Shown here piece by piece: positions 51,771 through 62,171 of a DNA stretch of 64,000 nucleotides (positions are counted from its first letter, which is position 1; every line of letters starts with the position of its first letter). Made by a program: the position numbers and the translations under genes. The notes under the pieces are model-generated. The model was not told the origin of the DNA. It saw only the letters and a list, made by a program, of their open reading frames with translations, and searched no databases. Source of the DNA: Streptomyces sp. ISL-43 (lineage in GTDB: Bacteria; Actinomycetota; Actinomycetes; Streptomycetales; Streptomycetaceae); NCBI RefSeq assembly GCF_018614195.1, contig NZ_JAGGOT010000008.1:240914-304913 (forward strand), read 5' to 3'.

Positions 51771-52151
51771 TCAGTTCTTGTCGGGCAGGACCGTGTTCGC
51801 GGCCCAGGAGACGATGGAGATGATCAGGGCGCCGATGACCGCGGTCCAGAAGTTGTCGACGTGGAAGCTGAGGTCGAACTGCTTGGCCAGCCAGGAGGTC
51901 AGCATCAGCATCGCCGCGTTCACCACGAGGGTGAACAGTCCGAGGGTGAGGATGAAGAGCGGCAGCGAGAACAGCTTCACCACGGGCTTGACGATGAAGT
52001 TGACCAGGCCGAAGATCAGCGCGACCAGGATCAGGGTGAGCGTGCGGCGGCCCAGGCTGCTGCCGTCGTCCAGCGTGATACCCGCGAGGAGCCAGATGGC
52101 GACGGCAAGGGCCGCGGCGTTGGCGAGGGTCTTGACTACGAAATTCGTCAT
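51771..52151 (-). CDS. Holin-like four-helix membrane protein (phage holin family / YvlD type)
   Basis: 126 residues with four hydrophobic segments (ALAVAIWLLAG, LILVALIFGLVNFIVKPV, LFILTLGLFTLVVNAAMLML, AVIGALIISIVSWAANTVL). The LVNFIVKPVVKLFSLPL sequence is typical of the family. ATG 52151. Probably an envelope-associated protein, not a prophage remnant: no phage genes are near. Confidence 0.85.
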   Translation of the reverse strand: MTNFVVKTLANAAALAVAIWLLAGITLDDGSSLGRRTLTLILVALIFGLVNFIVKPVVKLFSLPLFILTLGLFTLVVNAAMLMLTSWLAKQFDLSFHVDNFWTAVIGALIISIVSWAANTVLPDKN

Positions 52152-52241
52152 GTGTCTGATCGTTGCAGAGTTGGTCCCGGTGGAACATCAGCTGATCTGC
52201 GGATGCTTGCGGCACGAGAGAGTACAAGGGGTACAAAGACG

Positions 52242-52559
52242 ATGAAGGCCTTCAGGCTGACCGAGCTCGAGGCCGAGCGCGCCGCGAACGAGGGTGCCTA
52301 CCTGCAGTTCCTGCGCGAGCGGAACATGTCGGTCGGGCTCTACGCGCTGGACGCCGGGCAGAGCGATCCCCAGCAGCCGCACGGCCAGGACGAGGTGTAC
52401 TTCGTCGTGAGCGGCCGGGCCTCGATCACCGTCGGGGAGGAGACGACGACCGTGGCGAACGGGAGCGTGGTCTACGTCCCGGCCGGAGTGCCGCACAAGT
52501 TCCACCACATCACCGAGAACCTCAAGGTGATGGTGGTCTTCTCGCCGCCGGAAGGGTGA
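52242..52559 (+). CDS. Cupin-domain protein
   Basis: 105 residues; small cupin with motif 1 QQPHGQDEVYFVVSGRASITVG and motif 2 VYVPAGVPHKFHHI carrying metal-binding His/Glu candidates. ATG 52242. Divergent from the holin-like gene. Substrate unknown. Confidence 0.85.
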   Translation: MKAFRLTELEAERAANEGAYLQFLRERNMSVGLYALDAGQSDPQQPHGQDEVYFVVSGRASITVGEETTTVANGSVVYVPAGVPHKFHHITENLKVMVVFSPPEG

Positions 52560-52701
52560 ACCGGCCGGGCGGCTGAGGGTTCGGGGCCCGGTCCCCCTAG
52601 GGGGCGGATCAGGGGACTCCGGGGGCTCGCGGGCCCCCGCCGGCAGCCGTGGCCTCCTAGCATCGAAAGCAGGAAGTCACGGACAAGGAAGAGGTTGGGA
52701 C
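52560..52701. other. GC-rich hairpin region after the cupin gene
   Basis: Contains the palindrome CCCCCTAGGGGG (52593-52604) and a GGGGG/CCCCC stem near 52621-52638. These may terminate the cupin transcript before the DUF5326 gene. Confidence 0.4.
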
Positions 52702-52929
52702 ATGGAAGGCATCCGAGGGATGTTCGAAGGCACGCCCTGGTGGGTCAAGTGGGTCGCCGTTCCGCTGCTTGTGGTCTTCGTTTTCGGCGGTGTGATCACC
52801 AGCGTCCTGAGCGCGCTGATCGGCTTCCTCTTCAAGGCGCTCCTCCTCGTGGCCCTCGTCGGCGGACTGATCTTCGTCGTAAAGAAGTTCACCGGCGGCG
52901 GCTCCAAGTCCTCCGCCGGTGAGTGGTAG
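52702..52929 (+). CDS. DUF5326-type small membrane protein
   Basis: 75 residues with two membrane helices (WVAVPLLVVFVFGGVITSVL and ALLLVALVGGLIFVV) and a short tail GGGSKSSAGEW. ATG 52702; GGAAGAGGTTGGGAC upstream. Function unknown; common in Streptomyces as I recall. Confidence 0.8.
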   Translation: MEGIRGMFEGTPWWVKWVAVPLLVVFVFGGVITSVLSALIGFLFKALLLVALVGGLIFVVKKFTGGGSKSSAGEW

Positions 52930-53181
52930 AAACGGCGCGACCCGGGCGGCTTCGGGATTAACCCAGGTGAGGGAACGTGAAGCACTAAACCGCTCACAGG
53001 CCGGGAATCGGCGGATAGAGTGGCAATCTGTGCCGTTTCCTGGGCACCGAAAGCCGGTACTGCCGCCCTGACCTGCGGTCCTTTCAGCCGCCGAGCACGA
53101 CCCCCAGGAGTCACGGCACACGCGGGGGCGGCCCCCGCAGGGCGGGCCCCCGCGGCCTGCCGCCACGCCTGGGGGTGAGCT

Positions 53182-53952
53182 TTGTCTTCGGTTCACAACG
53201 CCGGTGTGCCGACCCTGATCGGTTCGGTGCAGAGGGCGCTGAGGCTGCTCGAAGCGGTGGGCTCCCATAGCGAGGGAGCCCCGGCGAAACAGTTGGCGCG
53301 CGAGGCCGGGCTCCCGCTTCCCACCGCGTACCACCTGCTGCGCACCCTGACACACGAGGGCTATCTGCGCCGGGAGAGCGGCGTCTTCGTCCTGGGAGAC
53401 GCCGCGGGCCGGCTGGCGGGCGGCGGGCTCCAGCAGAAACGTCGCAGCATGATCCTCGACTCCCTCGCGCACTTCCGCGACGCGGTCGGGGCCCCCGTCT
53501 ACTTCGCGGTCTACCGCGAGGGTGAAATCGAAGTCGTCGGCGTATCGGACACCGCGGCCAACCCGGCCTGCGAGGAGTGGGCCGATTTCCGCGAGACCGG
53601 CCACGCGCACGCCGTCGGACAGTGCCTGCTCGGCCAGCTCGACGAGAAGGCGCGCAAGGACTACTACGACCGCCACCCGGTCGAGGCCCTCACCGCCTAC
53701 ACCGTGAGGGACGTCCACGCCCTCGAGCAGCGCATCAGCTCCATGGAGCGGATGCAGCCGGTGACCGAGCGGCAGGAATACTCCCTCGGGACGGTGTGCG
53801 CGGCCATCCCCATCACGGCCGGCGACACCGCCGCGACCATGGCGATTTCCCTCCCTCTGCACCACGAGGACCGATTGCTGTATGCGGTCGATCGGCTACG
53901 GAGTGAAGTAGGCGCGCTGTTGAGCACCCTCTCGTTCTCTATCAGTATCTGA
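53182..53952 (+). CDS. ssgR: IclR-family regulator SsgR
   Basis: 256 residues. N-terminal winged helix (VQRALRLLEAVGSHSEGAPAKQLAREAGLPLPTAYHLLRTL, about 12-52) and a C-terminal IclR effector domain. It sits directly upstream of ssgA, the arrangement in which SsgR activates ssgA for sporulation division. The TTG start at 53182 follows GGGGGTGA. The rare start may keep levels low. Confidence 0.9.
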   Translation: MSSVHNAGVPTLIGSVQRALRLLEAVGSHSEGAPAKQLAREAGLPLPTAYHLLRTLTHEGYLRRESGVFVLGDAAGRLAGGGLQQKRRSMILDSLAHFRDAVGAPVYFAVYREGEIEVVGVSDTAANPACEEWADFRETGHAHAVGQCLLGQLDEKARKDYYDRHPVEALTAYTVRDVHALEQRISSMERMQPVTERQEYSLGTVCAAIPITAGDTAATMAISLPLHHEDRLLYAVDRLRSEVGALLSTLSFSISI

Positions 53953-53971
53953 AAACTCACTCCTTGTGATC

Positions 53972-53985
53972 TGCAAGCGCTTACA
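53972..53985. promoter_or_regulatory. Dyad in the ssgR-ssgA gap
   Basis: TGCAAGCGCTTACA with an AAGCGCTT core, followed by a CTCTTG/CAAGAG repeat at 53989-54001. It is the best candidate for an SsgR site before ssgA. Confidence 0.35.
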
Positions 53986-54049
53986 CCACTCTTGTCAAGA
54001 GGGCCCTGGGGGATCATTCCTGGCCACTTCCACTAAAGCGGGGTAGGCA

Positions 54050-54499
54050 ATGCGCGAGTCGGTACAGGCAGAGGTCATGATGAGCTTCCTCGTTTCCGAG
54101 GAGCTCTCGTTCCGGATCCCGGTGGAGCTCCGGTACGAGGCTCGGGACCCCTACGCGGTCCGCCTGACGTTCCACCTTCCCGGAGACGCGCCCGTGACGT
54201 GGGCGTTCGGCCGGGAGCTTCTTCTCGACGGCATCAACAAGCCGTGCGGCGACGGCGACGTCCACATCGCTCCCACCGACCCGGAGGACCTGTCCGATGT
54301 CCACATCCGGCTGCAGGTGGGCGCGGACCGGGCTCTCTTCCGGGCGAGTGCGGCGCCGCTCGTGGCGTTCCTCGACCGCACCGACCGAATCGTTCCGCTC
54401 GGCCAGGAGCGCAACCTCGGAGACTTCGAGGAGAACCTCGACGATGCGCTCGACAAGATCCTGGCCGGATCCCGGCAGAACGAGCAGAACGCGGGCTGA
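54050..54499 (+). CDS. ssgA: Sporulation-specific cell division activator SsgA
   Basis: 149-residue SALP protein that, with SsgB, positions FtsZ rings in aerial hyphae and stimulates septation. Starts MRESVQAEVMMSFLVSEELSFRIPVELRYE and contains VRLTFHLPGDAPVTWAFGRELLLDG, highly alike to the S. coelicolor protein. The C-terminus is longer by about ten residues. Confidence 0.94.
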   Translation: MRESVQAEVMMSFLVSEELSFRIPVELRYEARDPYAVRLTFHLPGDAPVTWAFGRELLLDGINKPCGDGDVHIAPTDPEDLSDVHIRLQVGADRALFRASAAPLVAFLDRTDRIVPLGQERNLGDFEENLDDALDKILAGSRQNEQNAG

Positions 54500-54564
54500 C
54501 GCCAGGCGTCACCGTGCGTAAGCATCACCGCACGTAAGCAGTGCGCAAAGCACCGCACGTAAGC

Positions 54565-54593
54565 AGCACCGCAGCACCGCAGCACCGCAGCAC
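54565..54593. repeat. 8-bp tandem repeat after ssgA
   Basis: AGCACCGC repeated 3.6 times in the 189-bp gap, preceded by three imperfect CACGTAAGCA copies (54515-54565). A simple-sequence expansion. Confidence 0.8.
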
Positions 54594-54688
54594 GGCTCAG
54601 CGTGCCGACGCGCTGAGTGCTCCGCATTGCCGTTCCTCGCGACCGGCCGTGTGCGCGACCTGACCAGCCGCGCCCGCCGGTCCGCCTT

Positions 54689-56062
54689 TCAGCGCTTGCG
54701 CCGCCGGCCCCTGCCGCCGCGCAGCGGCCCCGAGGCCGCCGCGGTCGCCGGGTCCGGCGCGCGGTCGGCCGATACCACCAGCGCGGCCAGGGCCGTGGTC
54801 ACGGGTACCGAGGCGACCAGTCCGATCGAGCCCACGAGGGTTCGTACGATCTCCTCCGCGACCAGCTCGCTGTTGGCCACCGCGCCCATGCTGCTGTTCG
54901 CGATCGAGAACAGCAGCAGCAGGGGCAACGCCGCGCCCGCGTATGCCAGTACCAAGGTGTTGACCACGGAGGCGATGTGGTCGCGACCGATGCGGATGCC
55001 CGCCCGGTACAGGCCGCGCGGCCCCATCTTCGGGTCGGCCTGGTGGAGTTCCCAGACCGCCGACGTCTGGGTGACCGTCACATCGTCGAGTACGCCGAGC
55101 GATCCGATGATGACGCCCGCGAGCAGCAGACCGCTCATGTCGATGTCGGGGTAGAGCCCGTGGATCAGCCCGGTGTTGTCATCTGTGTTGCCGCTGAGGA
55201 ACGCCCAGTCGATGAACAGCGAGCCCAGCAGGCCGATCAGCAGCAGTGAGACGAGCGTGCCGAGGACCGCGACCGAGGTGCGGGCGGTCAGGCCGTGGCA
55301 CATGTAGAGCGCGATCAGCATGATCGCGCTGGCCCCTACCACCGCCACGACCAGCGGGTTCGAGCCCTGCAGGATCGCAGGGAGGATGAAGAGGGTCAGT
55401 ACGGCGAAGCTGACGGCGAGGGCGATGAGCGCGAACAGCCCGCGCATCCGCCCGACGAGGACGACGGCGAGGGCGAAGATGCCGGCCAGCAGGGCGATCG
55501 GGAACTTGCGGTTCACGTCGATCACGGAGTACTGGAGATCCCGCGGCGCGTCGGGCGCGTAGGCGACCACCACTTCCTGACCGTCTCTCAACTGCCGTGG
55601 TGCGCCGGGCTGGACGATCTCGAAGAACTCGCGGCCCTTGTCCGGGCCGGTGCCGACCTCGACGGTGGCCTTCTTGCACTCGCCGTTCTGCGAGGCCACG
55701 GCCTCGCGTCCCTCGGGGGTGGAGGTGTCGCCCGTGGCGGGCACCTGCGCCGCGTTCACGGACTTGCAGTCGACCCGCGCCAGCGAGACGACCTTGCCCT
55801 GCTGGGTCTGCCGGTCGAAGCCCACCCCGGTGCGCTCGTGGCCCGGGGCGCCGCCCGGCCACAGCACCGCCATGCCGATCACCACGGCGGTGGCGAAGGG
55901 GATCAGTACGGCCGCGATCACCTTTCGCAGGTGCTTCGACACGGGAGCCGCCGGTCCGTGGCTGTGGGAATGGCCGTGGGAGTGCCCGGGCTCAGGGTGC
56001 GCGTGGCCGGTGTGATCGGTGGGGTCAGAGGGCTCGGTGGGGGGATGCGGCGAGGACGTCAC
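54689..56062 (-). CDS. YibE/F-like multi-pass membrane protein
   Basis: 457 residues. The N-terminus is His-rich (HTGHAHPEPGHSHGHSHSHG, about 18-37), which may bind metal. A first helix (VIAAVLIPFATAVVIGMAVLW), an external domain with three Cys, and about seven more helices containing DMSGLLLAGVIIGSLGVLDDVTVTQ, the YibE/F hallmark. GTG 56062 chosen; GTG 56095 is possible; neither has a clear Shine-Dalgarno. Function unknown. Confidence 0.82.
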   Translation of the reverse strand: MTSSPHPPTEPSDPTDHTGHAHPEPGHSHGHSHSHGPAAPVSKHLRKVIAAVLIPFATAVVIGMAVLWPGGAPGHERTGVGFDRQTQQGKVVSLARVDCKSVNAAQVPATGDTSTPEGREAVASQNGECKKATVEVGTGPDKGREFFEIVQPGAPRQLRDGQEVVVAYAPDAPRDLQYSVIDVNRKFPIALLAGIFALAVVLVGRMRGLFALIALAVSFAVLTLFILPAILQGSNPLVVAVVGASAIMLIALYMCHGLTARTSVAVLGTLVSLLLIGLLGSLFIDWAFLSGNTDDNTGLIHGLYPDIDMSGLLLAGVIIGSLGVLDDVTVTQTSAVWELHQADPKMGPRGLYRAGIRIGRDHIASVVNTLVLAYAGAALPLLLLFSIANSSMGAVANSELVAEEIVRTLVGSIGLVASVPVTTALAALVVSADRAPDPATAAASGPLRGGRGRRRKR

Positions 56063-56145
56063 CGGCTGATCATCGCAAGAGATGAGGGGGCCCACTGTTC
56101 AGCACGCCACACATGACGCTAGCGTGGGGGCTACTTTGCACAACG

Positions 56146-58061
<1,916 letters not shown>

Positions 58062-58078
58062 CCCCGCTCCGGCGCACA

Positions 58079-58121
58079 CGGGCAGGCCCGCGACCCAGAG
58101 GGGGAGTCGCGGGCCTGCCCG
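58079..58121 (+). terminator. Terminator after thiC
   Basis: Perfect 16-bp stem CGGGCAGGCCCGCGAC / GTCGCGGGCCTGCCCG with 11-nt loop; may also serve the convergent GT2 gene. Confidence 0.9.
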
Positions 58122-58152
58122 TCGTGCAGGACGTGTGCGCCGGGTGCGGCGG

Positions 58153-59265
58153 TCAGGCGTGGACCGGGGCTGCCGCACCCAGTTTGCGCTGGGCGAATTC
58201 GAGGTTCGCGAGGATCCGGTCGTGCTCTTTCCGGGGAAGCTTGCCTTCGTGGAGGAGGCGTTCGCAGCACTCCATCGACTCCTGGTACTCGCCCACCCAG
58301 TAGGAAGCCACCGCGAGTTCGTCGAGCGCGCGCCAGTCGTGCCACGCGAACTCGACGAACAGGATGTCGTCCGGGTACGGCATCCGCACTGCCTGCCGGG
58401 CGAACATGTAGGCGAGGGGCCAGCGGCCTTCGAGGCGGCAGAGGCGGGAGAGCTCGCCGAGGGCCTCGGCGCGTGAGGGACGGCTCTCGTGTGCGCGGAG
58501 ATAGCGGTCGACCACCTCGGCCGACGGCCTCTCGAGGGTGGCCGCCAGCCGCGCGGCGTAGAGCTGCGCGCAGTAGATCTCCTCGGCCCAGCCGCCCATG
58601 GCCGCCCGGCGGTCGTAGGTGGCGAGAGACTTCTCCGGCTCTCCCGCGTCGCGCCAGCTCTGGGCCAGGTAGAACGCGTACCGGGTGTTGTCGGGTTCCT
58701 TTGCGAGGCCCTCGGTGAGGACTTCCGCGTCGCGCAGGTACTTCGCCCGGTGGCCTTCTTCCCGGAGGCGGCCCCCACCGCCGACGGAGAGGATGTTGAA
58801 TCCCTCGATCACACCGCGGCTGTACTCGGTGTCGCATTCGATGTACTCGTGGAGTACGCCCACGTACCGCCAGGGCAGCCGGTTGGAGACCAGCGCGGGC
58901 CGCCAGTGGACGATCGGGCCGTCGTGCAGCGCGATCTGGTACGCGTCGAGGGTCAGGTCCGGCATGCGGAACCCGGGACGTACCTGCATCTCGTCGTCGC
59001 CGTCGATGAACAGCAGATAGTCGGCGCTGGAGCGCGCGAGTTCGATCGCCTCGGTGCGGCTGCCGTCGAAACCTTTCCACGGCCGGTCGTGCAGAGTGCC
59101 GGGCAGATCGCTGAAGCAGTCCCGGATGACGTCCTGGGTGCCGTCGGTGGAGCCGGTGTCCACGATCACCCAGGTGTCGATCAGGGGGCGCACCGACTCC
59201 AGGCACTTCCGGATCGTCGGCGCCTCGTTCTTGACGATCATGTTCAGACAGATGGTCGGCTTCAC
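58153..59265 (-). CDS. Family 2 glycosyltransferase with TPR-like C-terminus
   Basis: 370 residues. GT-A fold with VKPTICLNMIVKNEAPTIRKCLES, VDTGSTDGTQDV and YLLFIDGDDEMQV (DxD, about 84-96). The C-terminal half (about 195-360) is alpha-helical and TPR-like. GTG 59265. Donor and acceptor unknown. Confidence 0.82.
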   Translation of the reverse strand: MKPTICLNMIVKNEAPTIRKCLESVRPLIDTWVIVDTGSTDGTQDVIRDCFSDLPGTLHDRPWKGFDGSRTEAIELARSSADYLLFIDGDDEMQVRPGFRMPDLTLDAYQIALHDGPIVHWRPALVSNRLPWRYVGVLHEYIECDTEYSRGVIEGFNILSVGGGGRLREEGHRAKYLRDAEVLTEGLAKEPDNTRYAFYLAQSWRDAGEPEKSLATYDRRAAMGGWAEEIYCAQLYAARLAATLERPSAEVVDRYLRAHESRPSRAEALGELSRLCRLEGRWPLAYMFARQAVRMPYPDDILFVEFAWHDWRALDELAVASYWVGEYQESMECCERLLHEGKLPRKEHDRILANLEFAQRKLGAAAPVHA

Positions 59266-59526
59266 CGCAACACCCTCTCTTCGGACGGATCGCGGGCGAC
59301 GTTAGGGAGTGCGACTGCCGATGGTGTGGCGGCACGCCGATGGCACTGCCAGAGGGTGGCCGTCGACGAGCCCGTTAGTGGGTATCCGATAGGCCGATTC
59401 ATTGATTTACACACCTGGCGGCTCAAGGTGCCGGACTCGTCTTCCGTAGCTCCCCAAGGAAGTTCGAACTCGCGGCTGGGGCGTCACCCGTTCAGGCTCG
59501 CATTCTGTTCCGAAGGAGCGCTGCAA

Positions 59527-60663
59527 ATGAGTCGTGAGCAGCGGACCAGGCCGCAACTCGGTCCCATCCCCCGCAACCGGGCCTGGATCGCGGGAGGTGC
59601 CCTGGCCTCGCTCTCCTCGTGCTCGTGGGCATGGGCAGTCCTGTCGTCGCGGCGGTCAAGCCGGCCGTCACGGCCGTGAGAGCCGCCGCCCCGTCGGGCG
59701 GCGGAGGCGACGACTGCGAGCCGCACGACTGGTCGCCGGGCGGCGACAAGAACCGGATCGGCGGGGACGAGGGCTGGGGCGACGACGACGGGCGCGGTCC
59801 CCACGATGGGCACCACGACGGCCACGACGAAGAGTGCCGGCCCTCCGGTCCGACGGGTCCCACGGGTCCGCGAGGTCCGAAGGGTTAAAAAGGGCGCAAC
59901 GGGTGCTACGGGCGCCACCGGTGCGACTGGTCCGGCCGGTGAGGCCGGTGAGGCCGGTGAGGCCGGTGAGGCCGGTGCGACGGGTCCGGCTGGTGCGACG
60001 GGTCCGGCCGGTGAGCCCGGTGCGACCGGTGCGACGGGTCTGGCTGGTGAGCCCGGTGCGACCGGTGCGACCGGTGCGACAGGTCCGGCTGGTGAGCCCG
60101 GTGCGACGGGTCCGGCCGGCGCCACCGGTGCGACCGGTGCCGCGGGTGCTACGGGTGCGACCGGCCCTGCCGGGGCGTGCAACGCCATCGCCAACTACAA
60201 GCCCAGCGGATCCCGCGAGATCAAGGCGGTGATGATCAACGGGATCGCGTACGTCGGAATCCGGGGTATCGGGACCCCCCCGACGAACTTCGACTGGCAC
60301 AACCTGACCAACCCCGCGCGCAACCCGAACTACCCGTCCGGAGTGGCGTGCGGAATCGCCGTCGACGAGCACTCCAACGGGGCCAACATCGAGGTGTCGA
60401 CCACCACCGGGCAGGTCTGGGAGACCTTCTGTGAGGTCGATAACCCCACACCGTCTCTGAACTGCGGGACAGCGGTGATGGGGCAACAGCACCCGTGGGT
60501 TCTGATCACCCCCGGCCCCATGACCGCTCCCATGCTGAACATGGCCGCCAAGAACCAGCCCTTCAAGAGCCCGCCCGCCAAGAAGCCTGCCGTCAAGAAC
60601 CAGGCTGCCAAGAAGCCGGCCGCCAACCACACGGTGAACAAGGGCAACAAGCAGCGCCCCTAG
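59527..60663 (+). pseudogene. Collagen-like secreted protein, broken by two compensating frameshifts
   Basis: Starts at ATG 59527 (AAGGAG upstream) with MSREQRTRPQLGPIPRNRAWIAGGALAS. One base is missing near 59611-59620; the reading frame then continues LVGMGSPVVAAVKPAVTAV and an Asp/His-rich stretch. One extra base near 59883-59891 (stop TAA at 59886) restores the first frame. The tail has 31 Gly-x-y triplets after four in the middle frame, four exact 9-bp repeats (59935-59970, GEA), a C-terminal domain starting [11 protein letters not shown] and a Lys/Pro end. A sequencing error is possible. Paralogue of the gene at 62172. Confidence 0.75.
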
Positions 60664-60723
60664 CACCCGAACGGGTGACCCCGGCGGTAGCACCAACACC
60701 ATGACCCAACAGTGAACCAAGCG

Positions 60724-60766
60724 GCCCGGAGTGCCGCCGGACCTCAGTCCGGCCGGTGCTCCGGGC
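60724..60766 (+). terminator. Terminator after the first collagen-like gene
   Basis: GCCCGGAG...GCCGGAC, loop CTCA, GTCCGGC...CTCCGGGC, with a small internal loop. Confidence 0.8.
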
Positions 60767-60821
60767 TGCCGACGTCCGGGCTGCCGAAGTCGCCATGACC
60801 TGATGCTCGCGGATCGGGGGC

Positions 60822-60862
60822 TTGCGTTGGAGTGCGCTCCAACTTTTACAGTGCGGCCCATG
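60822..60862 (+). promoter_or_regulatory. MerR-type promoter, apparently leaderless
   Basis: TTGCGT (60822-60827) and TACAGT (60847-60852) are 19 bp apart and enclose the dyad GTTGGAG-TGCG-CTCCAAC (60826-60843). The ATG of the reductase begins at 60860, 7 bp after the -10, so transcription should start at or next to the start codon. Confidence 0.65.
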
Positions 60863-61915
60863 AGCATGCGATACCGAATTCTGGGTGGGACCGGCATCGA
60901 GGTCAGCGCGCACTGCCTCGGCACGATGATGTTCGGGGCGGTGGGCAATCCGGATCACGAGGAGTGCGCGCGGATCATCCACGCCGCGCTCGACCACGGG
61001 ATCAACTTCGTGGACACCGCGGACATGTATTCCGCCGGGGAGTCCGAGACGATCGTGGGCAAGGCCCTCAGGGGCCGGCGGGACGATGTCGTGCTCGCGA
61101 CCAAGGTGCACTTCCAGATGGGCGAGGGCCGCAACCGCAGCGGGAACTCGCGGCGTTGGATCGTGCGCGCTGTCGAGGACAGCCTGCGGCGGCTGGACAC
61201 CGACTGGATCGACCTCTACCAGGTGCACCGGCCCGATCACGGGACGGACGTCGAGGAGACCCTGTCGGTTCTCGGCGATCTGGTGCGGGCCGGCAAGATA
61301 CGGGCCTTCGGCTGCTCCACCTTCCCGGCCGAGGAGATCGTCGAGGCGCATCACGTCGCCGAACGGCGGGCCCTGCCGAGGTTCCGGACCGAGCAGCCGC
61401 CGTACTCGATCCTCGCGCGGGGGATCGAGAGCAGCGTGCTGCCGGTGGCCCGGCGGTACGGGATGGGCGTCCTGACCTGGAGCCCGCTCGCGTCAGGGTT
61501 CCTGAGCGGGAAGTACCGGCTCGGCGGTGCCATCGACCTGACCTCGGGGCGTGCGGCGCTGACTCCCGCCCGCTTCGACCCCGCGATTCCGGGCAATGTC
61601 GCGAAGCTGGAGGCCGTGGAGCAGCTGGTGGAGCTCGCCGACTCCATCGGCTGCACGCTTGCCGAGCTGGCCGTGGCCTTCCCGCTGGCGCATCCCGCCG
61701 TCACCTCGGTGATCATCGGCCCGCGGACCATGGAGCAGCTGGAGTCACTGGTGAAGGGTTCCGGGCTGGTCCTCGACGACGCGACCCTCGACCGGATCGA
61801 CGAGATCGTGGAGCCGGGCCGGAATCTGTACCACCCGGACGGGGCCTGGCGCCTGCCGGCGCTGGCGGATGTCGCGCAGCGGAGGCGGGCGCTGGGAGAC
61901 CGGTCCGCCGGTTAG
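60860..61915 (+). CDS. Aldo/keto reductase
   Basis: 351 residues. NADPH-dependent carbonyl reductase fold. RILGGTGIEVSAHCLGTMMFG begins the barrel; the catalytic Asp-Tyr pair is in NFVDTADMYSAGESE, the Lys in VVLATKVHF, and QVHRPD supplies His. ATG 60860 (or 60866). A MerR-type promoter lies immediately upstream; its regulator is not in the window. Substrate unknown. Confidence 0.9.
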   Translation: MSMRYRILGGTGIEVSAHCLGTMMFGAVGNPDHEECARIIHAALDHGINFVDTADMYSAGESETIVGKALRGRRDDVVLATKVHFQMGEGRNRSGNSRRWIVRAVEDSLRRLDTDWIDLYQVHRPDHGTDVEETLSVLGDLVRAGKIRAFGCSTFPAEEIVEAHHVAERRALPRFRTEQPPYSILARGIESSVLPVARRYGMGVLTWSPLASGFLSGKYRLGGAIDLTSGRAALTPARFDPAIPGNVAKLEAVEQLVELADSIGCTLAELAVAFPLAHPAVTSVIIGPRTMEQLESLVKGSGLVLDDATLDRIDEIVEPGRNLYHPDGAWRLPALADVAQRRRALGDRSAG

Positions 61916-61932
61916 ACGGGCGGGCACTCGGG

Positions 61933-61971
61933 AGTTTCACGTGAACAGGGACGGATGTTTCACGTGAAGCA
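61933..61971. other. parS: Degenerate parS pair
   Basis: 61933-61948 is degenerate (AGTTTCACGTGAACAG); 61956-61971 has one mismatch (TGTTTCACGTGAAGCA). Starts are 23 bp apart. Confidence 0.6.
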
Positions 61972-62171
61972 TCCGCTCGGCACGGCGGTGCGCGGACCCG
62001 AGTGGCCGTGTGGCGGGCCGCCGAGTGGCGGTGTGCGCTGCGCCGTTCCGCTGACGGATGGGCGCGCCGGTCGGACTCGCGAGGGCGCGGTCTTCAGGAT
62101 GGCCCGCGGAGCCCGGTCTTATTTCCGGACTTCTGAGTTCCATTCGATCCCGTGTGCGCGAGGAGCGGTAG

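Noticed and set aside
51771..52151. Prophage remnant suggested by holin-like protein
   Set aside because: The family is a common chromosomal membrane protein and no other phage genes are near.
59266..59526. tRNA-like GTTCGAACT near 59465
   Set aside because: No matching acceptor or anticodon stems; no cloverleaf can be drawn.
59883..59895. Programmed -1 frameshift at TTAAAAAG in the collagen-like gene
   Set aside because: Restoring the collagen frame needs a +1 shift, and a second shift upstream is also needed, so a programmed event is unlikely.
59935..60177. CRISPR-like short repeats
   Set aside because: They are in-frame 9-bp collagen codon repeats without spacers.
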